DNA of 7,603 nt. Origin: Hyphomonas sp. GTDB lineage: Bacteria > Pseudomonadota > Alphaproteobacteria > Caulobacterales > Hyphomonadaceae. The stretch lies in contig JANSXJ010000171.1 in the NCBI GenBank assembly GCA_024743015.1, forward strand, positions 1 through 7,603, in the 5' to 3' direction. The notes under the pieces were generated by a model. That model had not been told where the DNA came from and ran no database searches. It saw only the letters and a list, made by a program, of their open reading frames with translations. Made by a program: the position numbers and the translations under genes. Shown here in pieces: positions 1 to 6,294 of this stretch (position 1 is its first letter; every line of letters begins with the position of its first letter).

Positions 1-144
1 GCCTCCTGGCGGCATCACTGACATAAACAAATGACGCCAACTCGGACGCGGTTGTCACCCGAACGCTGTCGATGAGCGCCCGGCATTGCAAAAGCCGTGT
101 GTTTGGCTTCGATCAGAACGAACGTTGTCGGTTGGCGCAGATTG

Positions 145-993
145 CTATTCAACTGCGCCCACTGCTGACTTGATGAGCGTTTCAATCATCGGTCTTCTGT
201 CGAGCAACCGACGAGCAATCGATGTATCCAGACTCAAGCCGGTATCGGTTGAGGCAAGGCAGTGTTCTGTCTTCTCAAACGGTGTGGGATAGTCGGCGGT
301 CGCCGCAAACGGCCCAAAGCCTGCGCGCGACAGGATGATCGCTCCGAGCATGGTATCGGCCTCAGCCGCCGGGTATTCGCCATTGCCTTGGTTCGACTGC
401 CGGGCAAGCGCGCCCATGACGACGGGGGCTTCCGAGCGAGGATAGGCCACCATGGGTTTGCGCTGCATCGGGTCAGGGTCGCCGTCGAACAGTGCCATGG
501 GCGTGGAGAGCAGATACGTTTCGGACAGGTCTGGTGCGTGCAGTGGCGGGTGCAGGAACGCCACGTCGATCATTCCCTGCTCCAGGCGTTTTTCAAGACC
601 CGCTGTTGTGCCCTCATAGAGTTTTACGCGCGCATGGGGGTGATGCTTTCGGAAGTCCACCAGCGCTGGGATAACGATCTGATAGGCGGCCACCTGGGTC
701 ATGCCGATGCGCAGCGTTTGGCCCAAGCCCGCTTGCGCATTGCGCGCCGATTGTGCGGTCTCTTCGGCAGCGGTGATGACCCGCTCGGCGCCTTCGACGA
801 ATTGTTCACCCGCCGGAGTGACGCTGACGCCACCGCGATCCCGGTCAAAAAGCCGAACGCCGAGTTCTTCCTCAATCCGTCGCAAGCGAGAGGATAGCGC
901 CGGTTGTGTCACGTTCAGTCGGCGCGCTGCGCGGCCAAAATGGGCTTCCTCGGCAATGGCGATGACGCTTTCATAGTCAGTCAGCCCAAACAT
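145..993 (-). CDS. LysR-type transcriptional regulator
   Basis: This is a LysR-family DNA-binding regulator of 282 residues, close to the usual length of about 300. Residues 1-62 form the winged helix-turn-helix: a FGLTDYESVIAIAEEAHFGR helix, then the family hallmark RRLNVTQPALSSRLRRIEEE and LGVRLFDRDRGGVSVTPAG. The rest is a LysR substrate-binding domain. I chose the ATG at 991-993 rather than the upstream in-frame ATG at 1035 because an AGGAG lies 9 bases before it and the protein then begins where LysR proteins normally do. The gene is divergent from the secreted propeller gene at 1117, so that gene, or the cluster behind it, is its likely target. The effector is unknown. The ribosome binding site lies inside an inverted repeat (996-1016), which suggests autoregulation. 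The family call is secure; the target is inferred from position. Confidence 0.93.
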   Translation of the reverse strand: MFGLTDYESVIAIAEEAHFGRAARRLNVTQPALSSRLRRIEEELGVRLFDRDRGGVSVTPAGEQFVEGAERVITAAEETAQSARNAQAGLGQTLRIGMTQVAAYQIVIPALVDFRKHHPHARVKLYEGTTAGLEKRLEQGMIDVAFLHPPLHAPDLSETYLLSTPMALFDGDPDPMQRKPMVAYPRSEAPVVMGALARQSNQGNGEYPAAEADTMLGAIILSRAGFGPFAATADYPTPFEKTEHCLASTDTGLSLDTSIARRLLDRRPMIETLIKSAVGAVE

Positions 994-995
994 GC

Positions 996-1016
996 TTGAT
1001 AACTCCTGCTTATCAA
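996..1016 (-). promoter_or_regulatory. Inverted repeat around the lysR ribosome binding site
   Basis: TTGATAA and TTATCAA form a perfect 7-bp inverted repeat separated by 7 bases. On the minus strand the spacer GCAGGAG contains the lysR Shine-Dalgarno. It could be an autoregulatory operator for the LysR protein, or an RNA hairpin presenting or hiding the ribosome binding site in its loop. The repeat is seen directly; the function is inferred. Confidence 0.5.
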
Positions 1017-1048
1017 AACTATCGAAACACAGCATCGTAAGCCACGTT

Positions 1049-1060
1049 GATTGATCAATC
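1049..1060. promoter_or_regulatory. Perfect palindrome GATTGATCAATC, candidate LysR operator
   Basis: This 12-bp perfect palindrome lies midway between the divergent lysR and propeller starts. Its half-site GATCAA (1053-1058) recurs in the same orientation at 1070-1075 and 1080-1085. LysR proteins usually bind several related sites between divergent genes, so this is a plausible binding region for the activation of the propeller gene. I could not assign a convincing -35/-10 pair here. Confidence 0.45.
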
Positions 1061-1116
1061 TTATGTCGTGATCAACCCAGATCAAGCGCACGCAAACAAC
1101 GACAAAGGAGATCGAC

Positions 1117-1969
1117 GTGAAGACCCTGCTCACCGCCCTCGCTGTTACAACGGTATTGGTTGCCCCTGCTTTCGCACAGGAAGCAGGATCACGAGATGCG
1201 CGCGGGCAGCTCAATTTCGAAGGCCAGTTCCTGGTCTCCGTTCAAGATGCAGACATGGTGTCATCTGCTTACGTGAACGGGATGCTCGGGCCCCGCGAAG
1301 GCAGCGACACACTTGCCGTAATCCCGCTTGAGGGTGATCCGCGCGACTGGGCGGCGTCCGAAGTGTTTGCGTCCAACTCGGTTGCAGGACCGCCTGCTGC
1401 CGTCGATATTACGCCCGACGGGCGCTTTGCCTTCGTGGTCGAAACGTTCACCCCGCGCCCGGACAATGATGAGGTCCATGGGTTTGGAGACAAGTCCATC
1501 GGAACGACGCTGACCGTTTTAAGTCTGGCCGACCCGTCGGCTCCAGAAGTTCTGCAGACTTTGGAAGTCGGCGACCGCCCTATCGCTGTTCGCGTGAATA
1601 CCGGAGGGGATATTTTGGCGGTCAGCTATTCCATTGAGGGCGGTTCCGGCGGCGAGACGCCGCTTCAGCTGTTCCGCATCGCAGAGGATGGGAGCCTGAG
1701 CGATCCGGTATCGCCGACCATCGAAGGCTATGCGCTTGGGGAAGACAACATCATGGACATGGATTGGCATCCGGACGAGAACGTCATGGTCTGGATCAAC
1801 CAGTTCGACAACACGATGCAGTTTGCGCGTGTTGGCGATGACCTGAGCGTCACGCCCTTCGGCAACACGGTCGATATCGATCGCGCACCCTACCGCGTGT
1901 TCTTTACACCCGATGGCAGCCACGCCGTAACGAACGCGCTTTACTGGGGTCCGGATATTGCGGGCAGCT
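1117..1969 (+). pseudogene. Secreted beta-propeller (YncE/lactonase-like) protein, 5' part, broken by an IS
   Basis: The first 284 codons of an exported beta-propeller protein are present. The start is GTG at 1117 with AAAGGAG 6 bases upstream. Residues 1-20 are a Sec signal peptide (charged MK, hydrophobic core, AFA before QE), so the mature protein would be periplasmic. Propeller-blade strings recur, such as PAAVDITPDGRFAFVVE near residue 93 and RVFFTPDGSHAV near 265, as in YncE/lactonase-type folds. The reading frame runs into the insertion sequence at about 1970 and would end at 2065-2067 after 32 IS-encoded residues, overlapping the transposase start by 32 bases. The other part of the gene is at 3253-3750; joined, the product would be about 450 residues. 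Enzyme activity cannot be told from the sequence. The break very probably inactivates it. Confidence 0.85.
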
Positions 1970-1986
1970 GGACACCCGCAAGAACC
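1969..1986 (+). repeat. Left terminal inverted repeat of the IS5-family element
   Basis: TGGACACCCGCAAGAACC is perfectly repeated in inverted orientation at 3236-3253. The outermost T may belong to the target rather than the IS. Confidence 0.85.
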
Positions 1987-3252
1987 TCGCCATGGCTGAC
2001 TGATTATGATTCAGTGGTCGCACGGAGGTGCCGCCATGAATCCCGAGAGCCTGTTTTCCCTGTCTGATCACCTTGAGCGTTTGAGCAAGGACGGCGATCC
2101 GCTCGAAGTGCTCGAAGCGACGGTCGATTTCGAGTATTTCCGCGGCTGGCTGGTTGAAGGGCTTGGCTATGGCGACGGGTCCAGGGGCGGCCGGCCGCCG
2201 TTCGATCCGGTGTCGATGTTCAAAGTGCTGATCGTGCAGGCCCAGCATAATCTGTCCGACGCCAGGATGGAGTTCATGATCCGCGATCGGCTGTCCTGGA
2301 TGCGCTTCTTCGGCTTTGAGTTGGGCGGTGCGATGCCTGACGAGAACACGATCCGCCATTTTCGCAACCGGATGACGGAGACCGGCACGCTGAAGCGTGT
2401 GATGAAGGCGTTCGACTGGCAGCTCCACAAGAAAGGCTACATTCCGATGTCCGGCCAGATCGTCGACGCCACGCTGGTGCCTGCCCCCAAGCAGCGCAAC
2501 ACCGAAGACGAGAAGGCCGCGATCAAGGACGGCAAGACGGCCGATGAGATCTGGCCAGACGAACCCAATAAGGCGGCGCAGAAGGACACGAACGCCCGCT
2601 GGACGCTGAAGATTGGAGGCAAGATCCGATATCGCCCGGACGGTACGCCACTGCCACAAATCGCGCTGCCGGTGTTCGGATATAAGAGCCATATCAGCAT
2701 TGATCGGCGGTTCGGCTTCATCCGGCAGGCAACCGTGACGTCAGCAGCCGACGCCGATGGCAGGCAACTGCGGCACCTTGTCAGCAAGGACAACACCGCA
2801 GGTGACGTTTGGGCGGACAGTGCCTACCGCTCACAGAGCAATGAGAAGTGGCTGGCGCGGAACATGATGACCAGCCGCATTCATCGGCGCAAACCGGCGG
2901 GCAAGCCCATGCCGGAGAGAACGGCCAAAGCCAATGCGCGCAAATCATCGGTGCGTGCGGCCGTGGAACACGTCTTCGGCCATCAGAAGAACCGGTTCGG
3001 CCTGTTCATTCGCACGATCGGCATTGCCCGGGCCGAGGCGAAACTGACGCTGGCCAATCTGGCCTACAATTTCGACCGCCTGATCTTCCATGAAGGAAGG
3101 CGCGCAACAGGATAGATGCGCTCGCAATCGACCGACAAGGACGCAAATGGCCTCAAACCGTCCTCACAGGCGTCGAAAAAGCCCGAAGTCACCCCGGCGC
3201 CACCGCTCACGAAACAAAATCACGGAAAGCCGCCCGGTTCTTGCGGGTGTCC
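1970..3252 (+). mobile_element. IS5-family insertion sequence, about 1283 bp, apparently complete
   Basis: The element holds one transposase gene flanked by perfect 18-bp inverted repeats, TGGACACCCGCAAGAACC at 1969-1986 and its reverse complement at 3236-3253. Length and layout match the IS5 family. The exact ends are uncertain by a base or so. With ends at 1970 and 3252 the flanking tetranucleotides are AGCT (1966-1969) and ATCT (3253-3256), a target duplication with one mismatch, and removing 1287 bp (429 codons) rejoins the propeller frame as ...DIAGS-WIEAPRG.... It splits the propeller gene and has the same orientation. Intact ends and an intact transposase suggest a fairly recent, possibly still mobile copy. 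Confidence 0.88.
2036..3115 (+). CDS. IS5-family DDE transposase
   Basis: This 359-residue transposase cuts and joins the ends of the surrounding IS. The ATG at 2036 was chosen because GGAGG at 2024-2028 precedes it at good spacing; an in-frame start ten codons earlier lacks such a site. The N-terminal part resembles the DUF772/InsH-type domain (FDPVSMFKVLIVQAQHNLSD, then RLSWMRFFGFELGGAMPDENTIRHFR). The catalytic triad is visible: Asp144 in QIVDATLVPAP, Asp261 in VWADSAYRS, and Glu311 in RAAVEHVFGHQK, which also gives the R-(3)-E-(6)-K spacing typical of IS5 (Arg307, Lys318). The C-terminal ANLAYNFDRL is usual for the family. There is no frameshift or stop, so the enzyme is likely functional. 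Confidence 0.95.
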   Translation: MNPESLFSLSDHLERLSKDGDPLEVLEATVDFEYFRGWLVEGLGYGDGSRGGRPPFDPVSMFKVLIVQAQHNLSDARMEFMIRDRLSWMRFFGFELGGAMPDENTIRHFRNRMTETGTLKRVMKAFDWQLHKKGYIPMSGQIVDATLVPAPKQRNTEDEKAAIKDGKTADEIWPDEPNKAAQKDTNARWTLKIGGKIRYRPDGTPLPQIALPVFGYKSHISIDRRFGFIRQATVTSAADADGRQLRHLVSKDNTAGDVWADSAYRSQSNEKWLARNMMTSRIHRRKPAGKPMPERTAKANARKSSVRAAVEHVFGHQKNRFGLFIRTIGIARAEAKLTLANLAYNFDRLIFHEGRRATG

Positions 3253-3253
3253 A
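3236..3253 (-). repeat. Right terminal inverted repeat of the IS5-family element
   Basis: This is the exact reverse complement of 1969-1986. It lies about 120 bp after the transposase stop, immediately before the propeller frame resumes. Confidence 0.85.
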
Positions 3254-3750
3254 TCTGGATTGAAGCGCCGCGCGGCCAACTTTTGACCGTGCGCATGAAC
3301 GCCGAAGTCAGTGACGACGGCACCGTGCGCCATGCCTTGATTGATCGGGTCATGACGGGCGTTTCGCCCGAAGGGTTAGCGGTTTCGCCAGATGGCCGCT
3401 GGGTCGCCACCACAAACCTTGAGCGCAGCTACCTGCCCTACGATGATGAGCGGATCACGTGGTATTCATCGGTGACGCTGGCCGCGCTGGATCAGGAAAC
3501 CGGCGATCTGACGGAAATCGGCACGTTCAATTATGATGGCATCCTTCCGGAGGCTGCTGTCTTCGACAATTCGGGCAATTACCTTGCCGTCGCCAACTAT
3601 GATCACTTCGATGATCGGGTCGAAGGCTCCAGCATCGACTTCTGGCGCATCCAAACGGACCCGCTCGATCCCGGCAACACACAGCTCATCAAGACGGAGC
3701 ACTCCGTTCCCGTGGCCCGCGGCGCGCATTCCATGGTGATTGCACGTTAA
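3253..3750 (+). pseudogene. Secreted beta-propeller protein, 3' part after the IS
   Basis: This is the remaining C-terminal part of the propeller protein, about 165 codons ending at TAA 3748-3750. It reads IWIEAPRGQLLTVRMNAEVS, then GVSPEGLAVSPDGRWVATTN and PEAAVFDNSGNYLAVANYDH, the same blade-type motifs as in the 5' part. The reading frame has the same phase as the 5' part, so precise loss of the IS plus one target copy would restore one open frame. No credible start codon with a ribosome binding site precedes it; a TTG at 3241 lies inside the IS end. It is therefore unlikely to be translated on its own, and a lone C-terminal part would lack the signal peptide. Confidence 0.83.
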
Positions 3751-3758
3751 ATGCGAGA

Positions 3759-3790
3759 GCACGCGCTCTGCGTCGGGGCGCGTGCCTTTT
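3759..3790 (+). terminator. Possible weak intrinsic terminator or attenuator
   Basis: GCACGCG (3759-3765) and CGCGTGC (3779-3785) form a 7-bp GC-rich stem with a 13-base loop, followed by CTTTT. It sits just after the propeller stop and directly upstream of the ribosome binding site at 3804. The T run is short, so it may only reduce read-through to the next genes. Confidence 0.4.
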
Positions 3791-3803
3791 CAGGAGACAA
3801 ACC

Positions 3804-4283
3804 ATGCACAATCGTCGCGAAATCCTCACTCTTCTTGCTGGCACCGCCGCCGCCACATTGGCCGCAACTATTCCAGCATTTGCGCACCATGGGTTCACAG
3901 GACGCTATGATGACGCGCGCCCGATCTACATCGAAGGCGTTGTCCGCTCCGCCAGCTTCCGTCGCCCCCATCCGGTCATCGAGATGCAGGTCGACGAGGA
4001 CCTGCGCACGCCCACTGATTTGCCTGAAGGCGAGGAGTTTGCGGACCTCGTTGAAGTGCGCGAAGCCGACCGGGGCCGCATCATCGACGTTGAATATCCT
4101 CCGGTTGGATTGTTCTTCGGACTGGAAGGGCGGATCGCACCAAGGGACCGTATCGCCACCATCGTGTTTCAGAACTGCCGCCCGCCGCACCAGTTGCGCG
4201 GTCAATGGATCAGGTTGCCCGATGGTGCGGTCGTCGTCCGGCGCGGCCGGATGCAAACCGAGCAGGCCGGATGTTCGAGCTGA
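3804..4283 (+). CDS. Exported DUF6152-like protein with twin-arginine signal
   Basis: A 159-residue exported protein of unknown function. The ATG is preceded by CAGGAGA at good spacing. The N-terminus has a twin-arginine motif (NRREILTLLAG, Arg4-Arg5), an alanine-rich hydrophobic core and a likely cleavage after AFA at residue 27, so it should be exported folded by the Tat pathway. The mature protein begins HHGFTGRYDDARPIYIEGVV, which resembles the AHHSF... start of DUF6152 proteins; the adjacent histidines could bind metal, but that is speculation. Two cysteines remain (residues 144 and 157). It overlaps the DUF6644-like membrane gene by 13 bases, so the two are probably translated together. 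The family assignment is from memory of the motif and moderately sure. Confidence 0.8.
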   Translation: MHNRREILTLLAGTAAATLAATIPAFAHHGFTGRYDDARPIYIEGVVRSASFRRPHPVIEMQVDEDLRTPTDLPEGEEFADLVEVREADRGRIIDVEYPPVGLFFGLEGRIAPRDRIATIVFQNCRPPHQLRGQWIRLPDGAVVVRRGRMQTEQAGCSS

Positions 4284-4705
4284 TGCCCTTTCTGGTTGCG
4301 CTGGAAAGGTCAATCCTTGCTGATTGGGTCGGTGGACCGATCTATCCTGTTATCTCTGCACTCCATATTCTCGCATTCGCCTTCGTCATCGTGCCGGTCC
4401 TGATGGCCGATGTTCGCGTCCTGACTGTGGGGGCTGCCGATGAAACCGTGATCCGCCTGGCGCGCATCGCAGTGTTTGGCTTTGGTTGTGCCGCGCTGAC
4501 TGGCATCTTGCTGTTTTCCGTGCAGGCGACACGCTACGCAGAAAACCCGGCCATCTATTGGAAGTTCGGGTTTCTCTGCGCAGCGGGTTTGAACGCGTTA
4601 TGCTTTCGCTGGTTCGTGAACCTTCGACAGTCGATCGCCTTTGTCTCCGCAATCTTTTGGTGTGGGGTGCTCTTCTCTGGTCGTTGGATTGCCTTTGCAG
4701 GTTGA
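4271..4705 (+). CDS. DUF6644-like four-helix inner-membrane protein
   Basis: This 144-residue protein is almost entirely hydrophobic, with four predicted membrane helices near residues 22-47, 62-84, 97-116 and 120-142. The segment YPVISALHILAFAFVIVPVLMADVR and the closing SGRWIAFAG resemble DUF6644 proteins; the function is unknown. Two starts are possible. ATG 4271 gives a 13-base overlap with the upstream gene. ATG 4283 gives a TGATG stop-start overlap (4281-4285), which would mean re-initiation after the upstream gene. Both imply tight coupling to the Tat-exported partner. A periplasmic protein paired with a small membrane protein suggests a two-part envelope system, but no substrate is evident. 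A conserved histidine in helix 1 could serve haem or metal binding; this is unproven. Confidence 0.8.
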   Translation: MFELMPFLVALERSILADWVGGPIYPVISALHILAFAFVIVPVLMADVRVLTVGAADETVIRLARIAVFGFGCAALTGILLFSVQATRYAENPAIYWKFGFLCAAGLNALCFRWFVNLRQSIAFVSAIFWCGVLFSGRWIAFAG

Positions 4706-4929
4706 CCAGACTTACAACTCGTCAGCAACCACGAGCCGGCAAAAGCAGCCGTTCCTACACCACGCATTGTCGGTGGAAGCGGGCTCAAATTGCCCCCAAT
4801 AAGCGGCCGATCGTGGCGGCAAACCGGCCATAAGGAATAGCCGAAATGCGGAACGGAGTTGCCCCTTTTGGTCGCCATTTTCGACCTCTGCTTTGCTATG
4901 GTGAGGTACGAACTGGGCCGGTTTTGAAA
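4706..4929. other. Convergent intergenic gap between the membrane protein and tetR
   Basis: I see no gene here. It contains copy A of a 42-bp dispersed repeat (4811-4852). It also holds a small hairpin, GGTCG/CGACC at 4870-4886, which could help end transcription from either side but lacks a strong T run. Confidence 0.5.
4811..4852 (+). repeat. Dispersed intergenic repeat, copy A
   Basis: The 42 bases match 6253-6294 at 39 positions, same orientation. The core CGGCCATAAGGAATAGCCG is an imperfect 7-bp hairpin; in copy B the stem is perfect. Weaker similarity extends about 10 bases upstream. It lies in the convergent gap, as expected of a family of small intergenic repeats. Confidence 0.75.
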
Positions 4930-5484
4930 TTACGTCTCAAGCATCATTCGCCAAAGGCAGTCCATGTCGGCAATGCGTTGATCGACATCTGTTGGAACTG
5001 CGCCAGAGTACGAGCCAAGCCAAGCAAGGTAGCCAACGCGTGCCCGAGCCGACGCAACATGTTCAGGAACGCCAGCCGCATTTGCCAGCCGCGCCATATA
5101 GGAAATCCTGCGTTCGTCGATCCGCTCAACAGTCTGACGCGCATCTTCATCCTCACTGGCCCAGGCCCGGATACCGATTTCCAGCTTCCCATCATCCGAA
5201 GCACAAGTGTGCAGCAGTCTCAGCAAGCGGTCTGATGGGTCTCCGCCGGCGTCTTCGTTTGCCGTTATCGCACCCTCGGTCTTGCTCTGGTCCCAACGGT
5301 CAAGAACGGCTTGAAGCAACGCGCGCCGATCCTTGAAGTGCCAATAGAAACTACCGCGCGTGATCTTCAATGCCTTTGCCAGCCGGTCGATGCGCACGGC
5401 CGAGACACCACCTGCCTCGAACGCTGCATAGGCAGCATCGACCCACGCGTCCGGTCCGAGGCGAGACTGGGAACTCACTTCCAT
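4930..5484 (-). CDS. TetR-family transcriptional repressor
   Basis: This 184-residue regulator has an N-terminal TetR DNA-binding domain: WVDAAYAAFEAGGVSAVRID at residues 14-33, then LAKALKITRGSFYWHFKDRR (35-54), the family's helix-turn-helix signature. The C-terminal ligand-binding part is helical and has no recognisable specificity. The ATG at 5482-5484 is the only start that places the domain normally; longer readings go through the operator and the divergent gene. No Shine-Dalgarno precedes it, and the predicted transcription start falls on or near the A of the ATG, so the mRNA is probably leaderless. It is divergent from the azoreductase-like gene, and both share paired operators, so it most likely represses both. 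The ligand may be a quinone or other electrophile, judged only from the neighbour. Confidence 0.93.
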   Translation of the reverse strand: MEVSSQSRLGPDAWVDAAYAAFEAGGVSAVRIDRLAKALKITRGSFYWHFKDRRALLQAVLDRWDQSKTEGAITANEDAGGDPSDRLLRLLHTCASDDGKLEIGIRAWASEDEDARQTVERIDERRISYMARLANAAGVPEHVASARARVGYLAWLGSYSGAVPTDVDQRIADMDCLWRMMLET

Positions 5485-5495
5485 ACAGTATGTAT
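5481..5495 (+). promoter_or_regulatory. TetR operator O1, overlapping the tetR start codon
   Basis: CCATACAGTATGTAT occurs here and, perfectly inverted, at 5531-5545. Inside it ATACA-GTA-TGTAT is a 13-bp palindrome, the right kind of site for a TetR dimer. It covers the tetR ATG and the likely tetR transcription start, so binding would block tetR itself. Confidence 0.75.
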
Positions 5496-5519
5496 TGACT
5501 GACGGATAACGACAGTCAA
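5491..5519 (-). promoter_or_regulatory. Putative tetR promoter (leaderless)
   Basis: On the minus strand TTGACT (5519-5514), a 17-base spacer and AATACA (5496-5491) resemble -35 and -10 boxes. Transcription would begin about 7 bases on, at about 5484, which is the A of the ATG. The -10 overlaps O1. The -35 is good, the -10 weak. Confidence 0.5.
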
Positions 5520-5523
5520 TACT
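5495..5523 (+). promoter_or_regulatory. Putative azoreductase-gene promoter
   Basis: TTGACT (5495-5500), a 17-base spacer and AATACT (5518-5523) form a plausible sigma-70 promoter. Its boxes lie in a 10-bp inverted repeat (GTATTGACTG at 5492-5501 and CAGTCAATAC at 5513-5522), so it mirrors the tetR promoter. The predicted start at about 5530 abuts O2. Confidence 0.6.
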
Positions 5524-5530
5524 CGCTCCC

Positions 5531-5545
5531 ATACATACTGTATGG
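5531..5545 (-). promoter_or_regulatory. TetR operator O2, at the azoreductase transcription start
   Basis: ATACATACTGTATGG is the exact inverted copy of O1. It lies just downstream of the predicted start and runs into the GGAG ribosome binding site (5544-5547), a position where a bound repressor would block initiation or clearance. Confidence 0.75.
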
Positions 5546-5554
5546 AGATCGAAC

Positions 5555-6184
5555 GTGACCCGAAAACTGCTGTTGGTGCAAGCGAGCGCCGGCGGGCCAA
5601 ACTCAGCCAGTCGAAAACTCGCCTCTCTCTTCGTCGATGCTTGGAAAGCCACGTTTGCGGATCATGACGTCCGCGAACGGGACGTCGCGGCAGATCCGAT
5701 ACCCCATGTTGCCCAAGCTTATCTCGCCAACATGCGCAGCGCACCCGGACGTGGCGACGGACAGGAACGAAGGGCAACCTTTGCGCTGACCAAAACCCTG
5801 CAAAGCGAAGTCTTGGACGCAACCCACATCGTGATCGCAACCCCGATGCACATCTTCTCCGTCCCATCCTCGTTGAAGGCCTGGGCCGATCACATCTTCC
5901 ACAACGGCGTCACATTCGCGGGCAGTTCAACAGGCGTAACGGGCTTGCTCTCAGGTAAGAAAGTGGTGCTCATCACGTCGCGCGGCGGTGATTATCGGCC
6001 GCCCTCGCCATTGGCCGATTTCGATATGCTCGTGCCCTATTTCAGGAGGCTGTTCGCCTTTTGTGGCGTCTCCGACTTTGCGTCTTTCGACGCACATAAC
6101 GCGATCTTCAATGCAGAAGATCACGCCGCACAGTTGGAGAAGATGCCAGACGAGATGGCATCATTCGCCCAAAACTGGGTCTGA
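5555..6184 (+). CDS. FMN-dependent NADH:quinone oxidoreductase / azoreductase-like (AzoR family)
   Basis: This 209-residue flavodoxin-fold enzyme resembles AzoR, which transfers electrons from NAD(P)H through FMN to quinones or azo dyes. It matches the family layout: LLLVQASAGGPNSASRKLAS (residues 5-24, FMN phosphate loop), RERDVAADPIP (40-50), ATPMHIFSVPSSLKAWADHI (95-114, parallel to APMYNFNISTQLKNYFD in E. coli AzoR) and KKVVLITSRGGDY (135-147). Length is typical, and no signal peptide is present, so it is cytosolic. The start is GTG at 5555 with GGAG 7 bases upstream. The gene is divergent from tetR and controlled by the shared operators, as often seen for quinone or electrophile defence enzymes. 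The substrate is not determinable here, and a general NAD(P)H-dependent oxidoreductase name is the safe alternative. Confidence 0.9.
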   Translation: MTRKLLLVQASAGGPNSASRKLASLFVDAWKATFADHDVRERDVAADPIPHVAQAYLANMRSAPGRGDGQERRATFALTKTLQSEVLDATHIVIATPMHIFSVPSSLKAWADHIFHNGVTFAGSSTGVTGLLSGKKVVLITSRGGDYRPPSPLADFDMLVPYFRRLFAFCGVSDFASFDAHNAIFNAEDHAAQLEKMPDEMASFAQNWV

Positions 6185-6252
6185 CACCAGATACTGGCCA
6201 AAGCGCGAAAGCTGGAGAAACTGGCGCCAAGCCGACATAGGGAAACGGCGGG

Positions 6253-6294
6253 TCGTGGCAGCAAACCGGCCATAAGGAATGGCCGCAATGCGGA
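6253..6294 (+). repeat. Dispersed intergenic repeat, copy B
   Basis: This is the second copy of the 42-bp repeat at 4811-4852 (39 of 42 identical). Its core CGGCCAT-AAGGA-ATGGCCG is a perfect 7-bp hairpin. It ends exactly at the CGGA that is duplicated on both sides of the neighbouring MITE-like element. Confidence 0.75.

Noticed and set aside
1..144. A minus-strand open stretch reading CRALIDSVRVTTASELASFV after the lysR stop
   Set aside because: It is short, runs off the window, has no start or ribosome binding site, and matches no family I recognise.
262..897. A 211-codon plus-strand frame
   Set aside because: It lies opposite the LysR gene, whose domain match is unmistakable, and its own translation is rich in R, G, H and C with no domain.
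1904..2692. A 262-codon minus-strand frame
   Set aside because: It is the antisense shadow of the transposase gene and crosses the IS end into the propeller gene, which no real gene would do.
3241..3252. TTG at 3241 as a start for the 3' propeller part
   Set aside because: It lies within the IS terminal repeat, has no Shine-Dalgarno, and would give a C-terminal fragment without a signal peptide.
5475..5867. A 130-codon minus-strand frame
   Set aside because: It is antisense to the azoreductase gene, crosses the operator region, and is rich in R, W and C with no domain.
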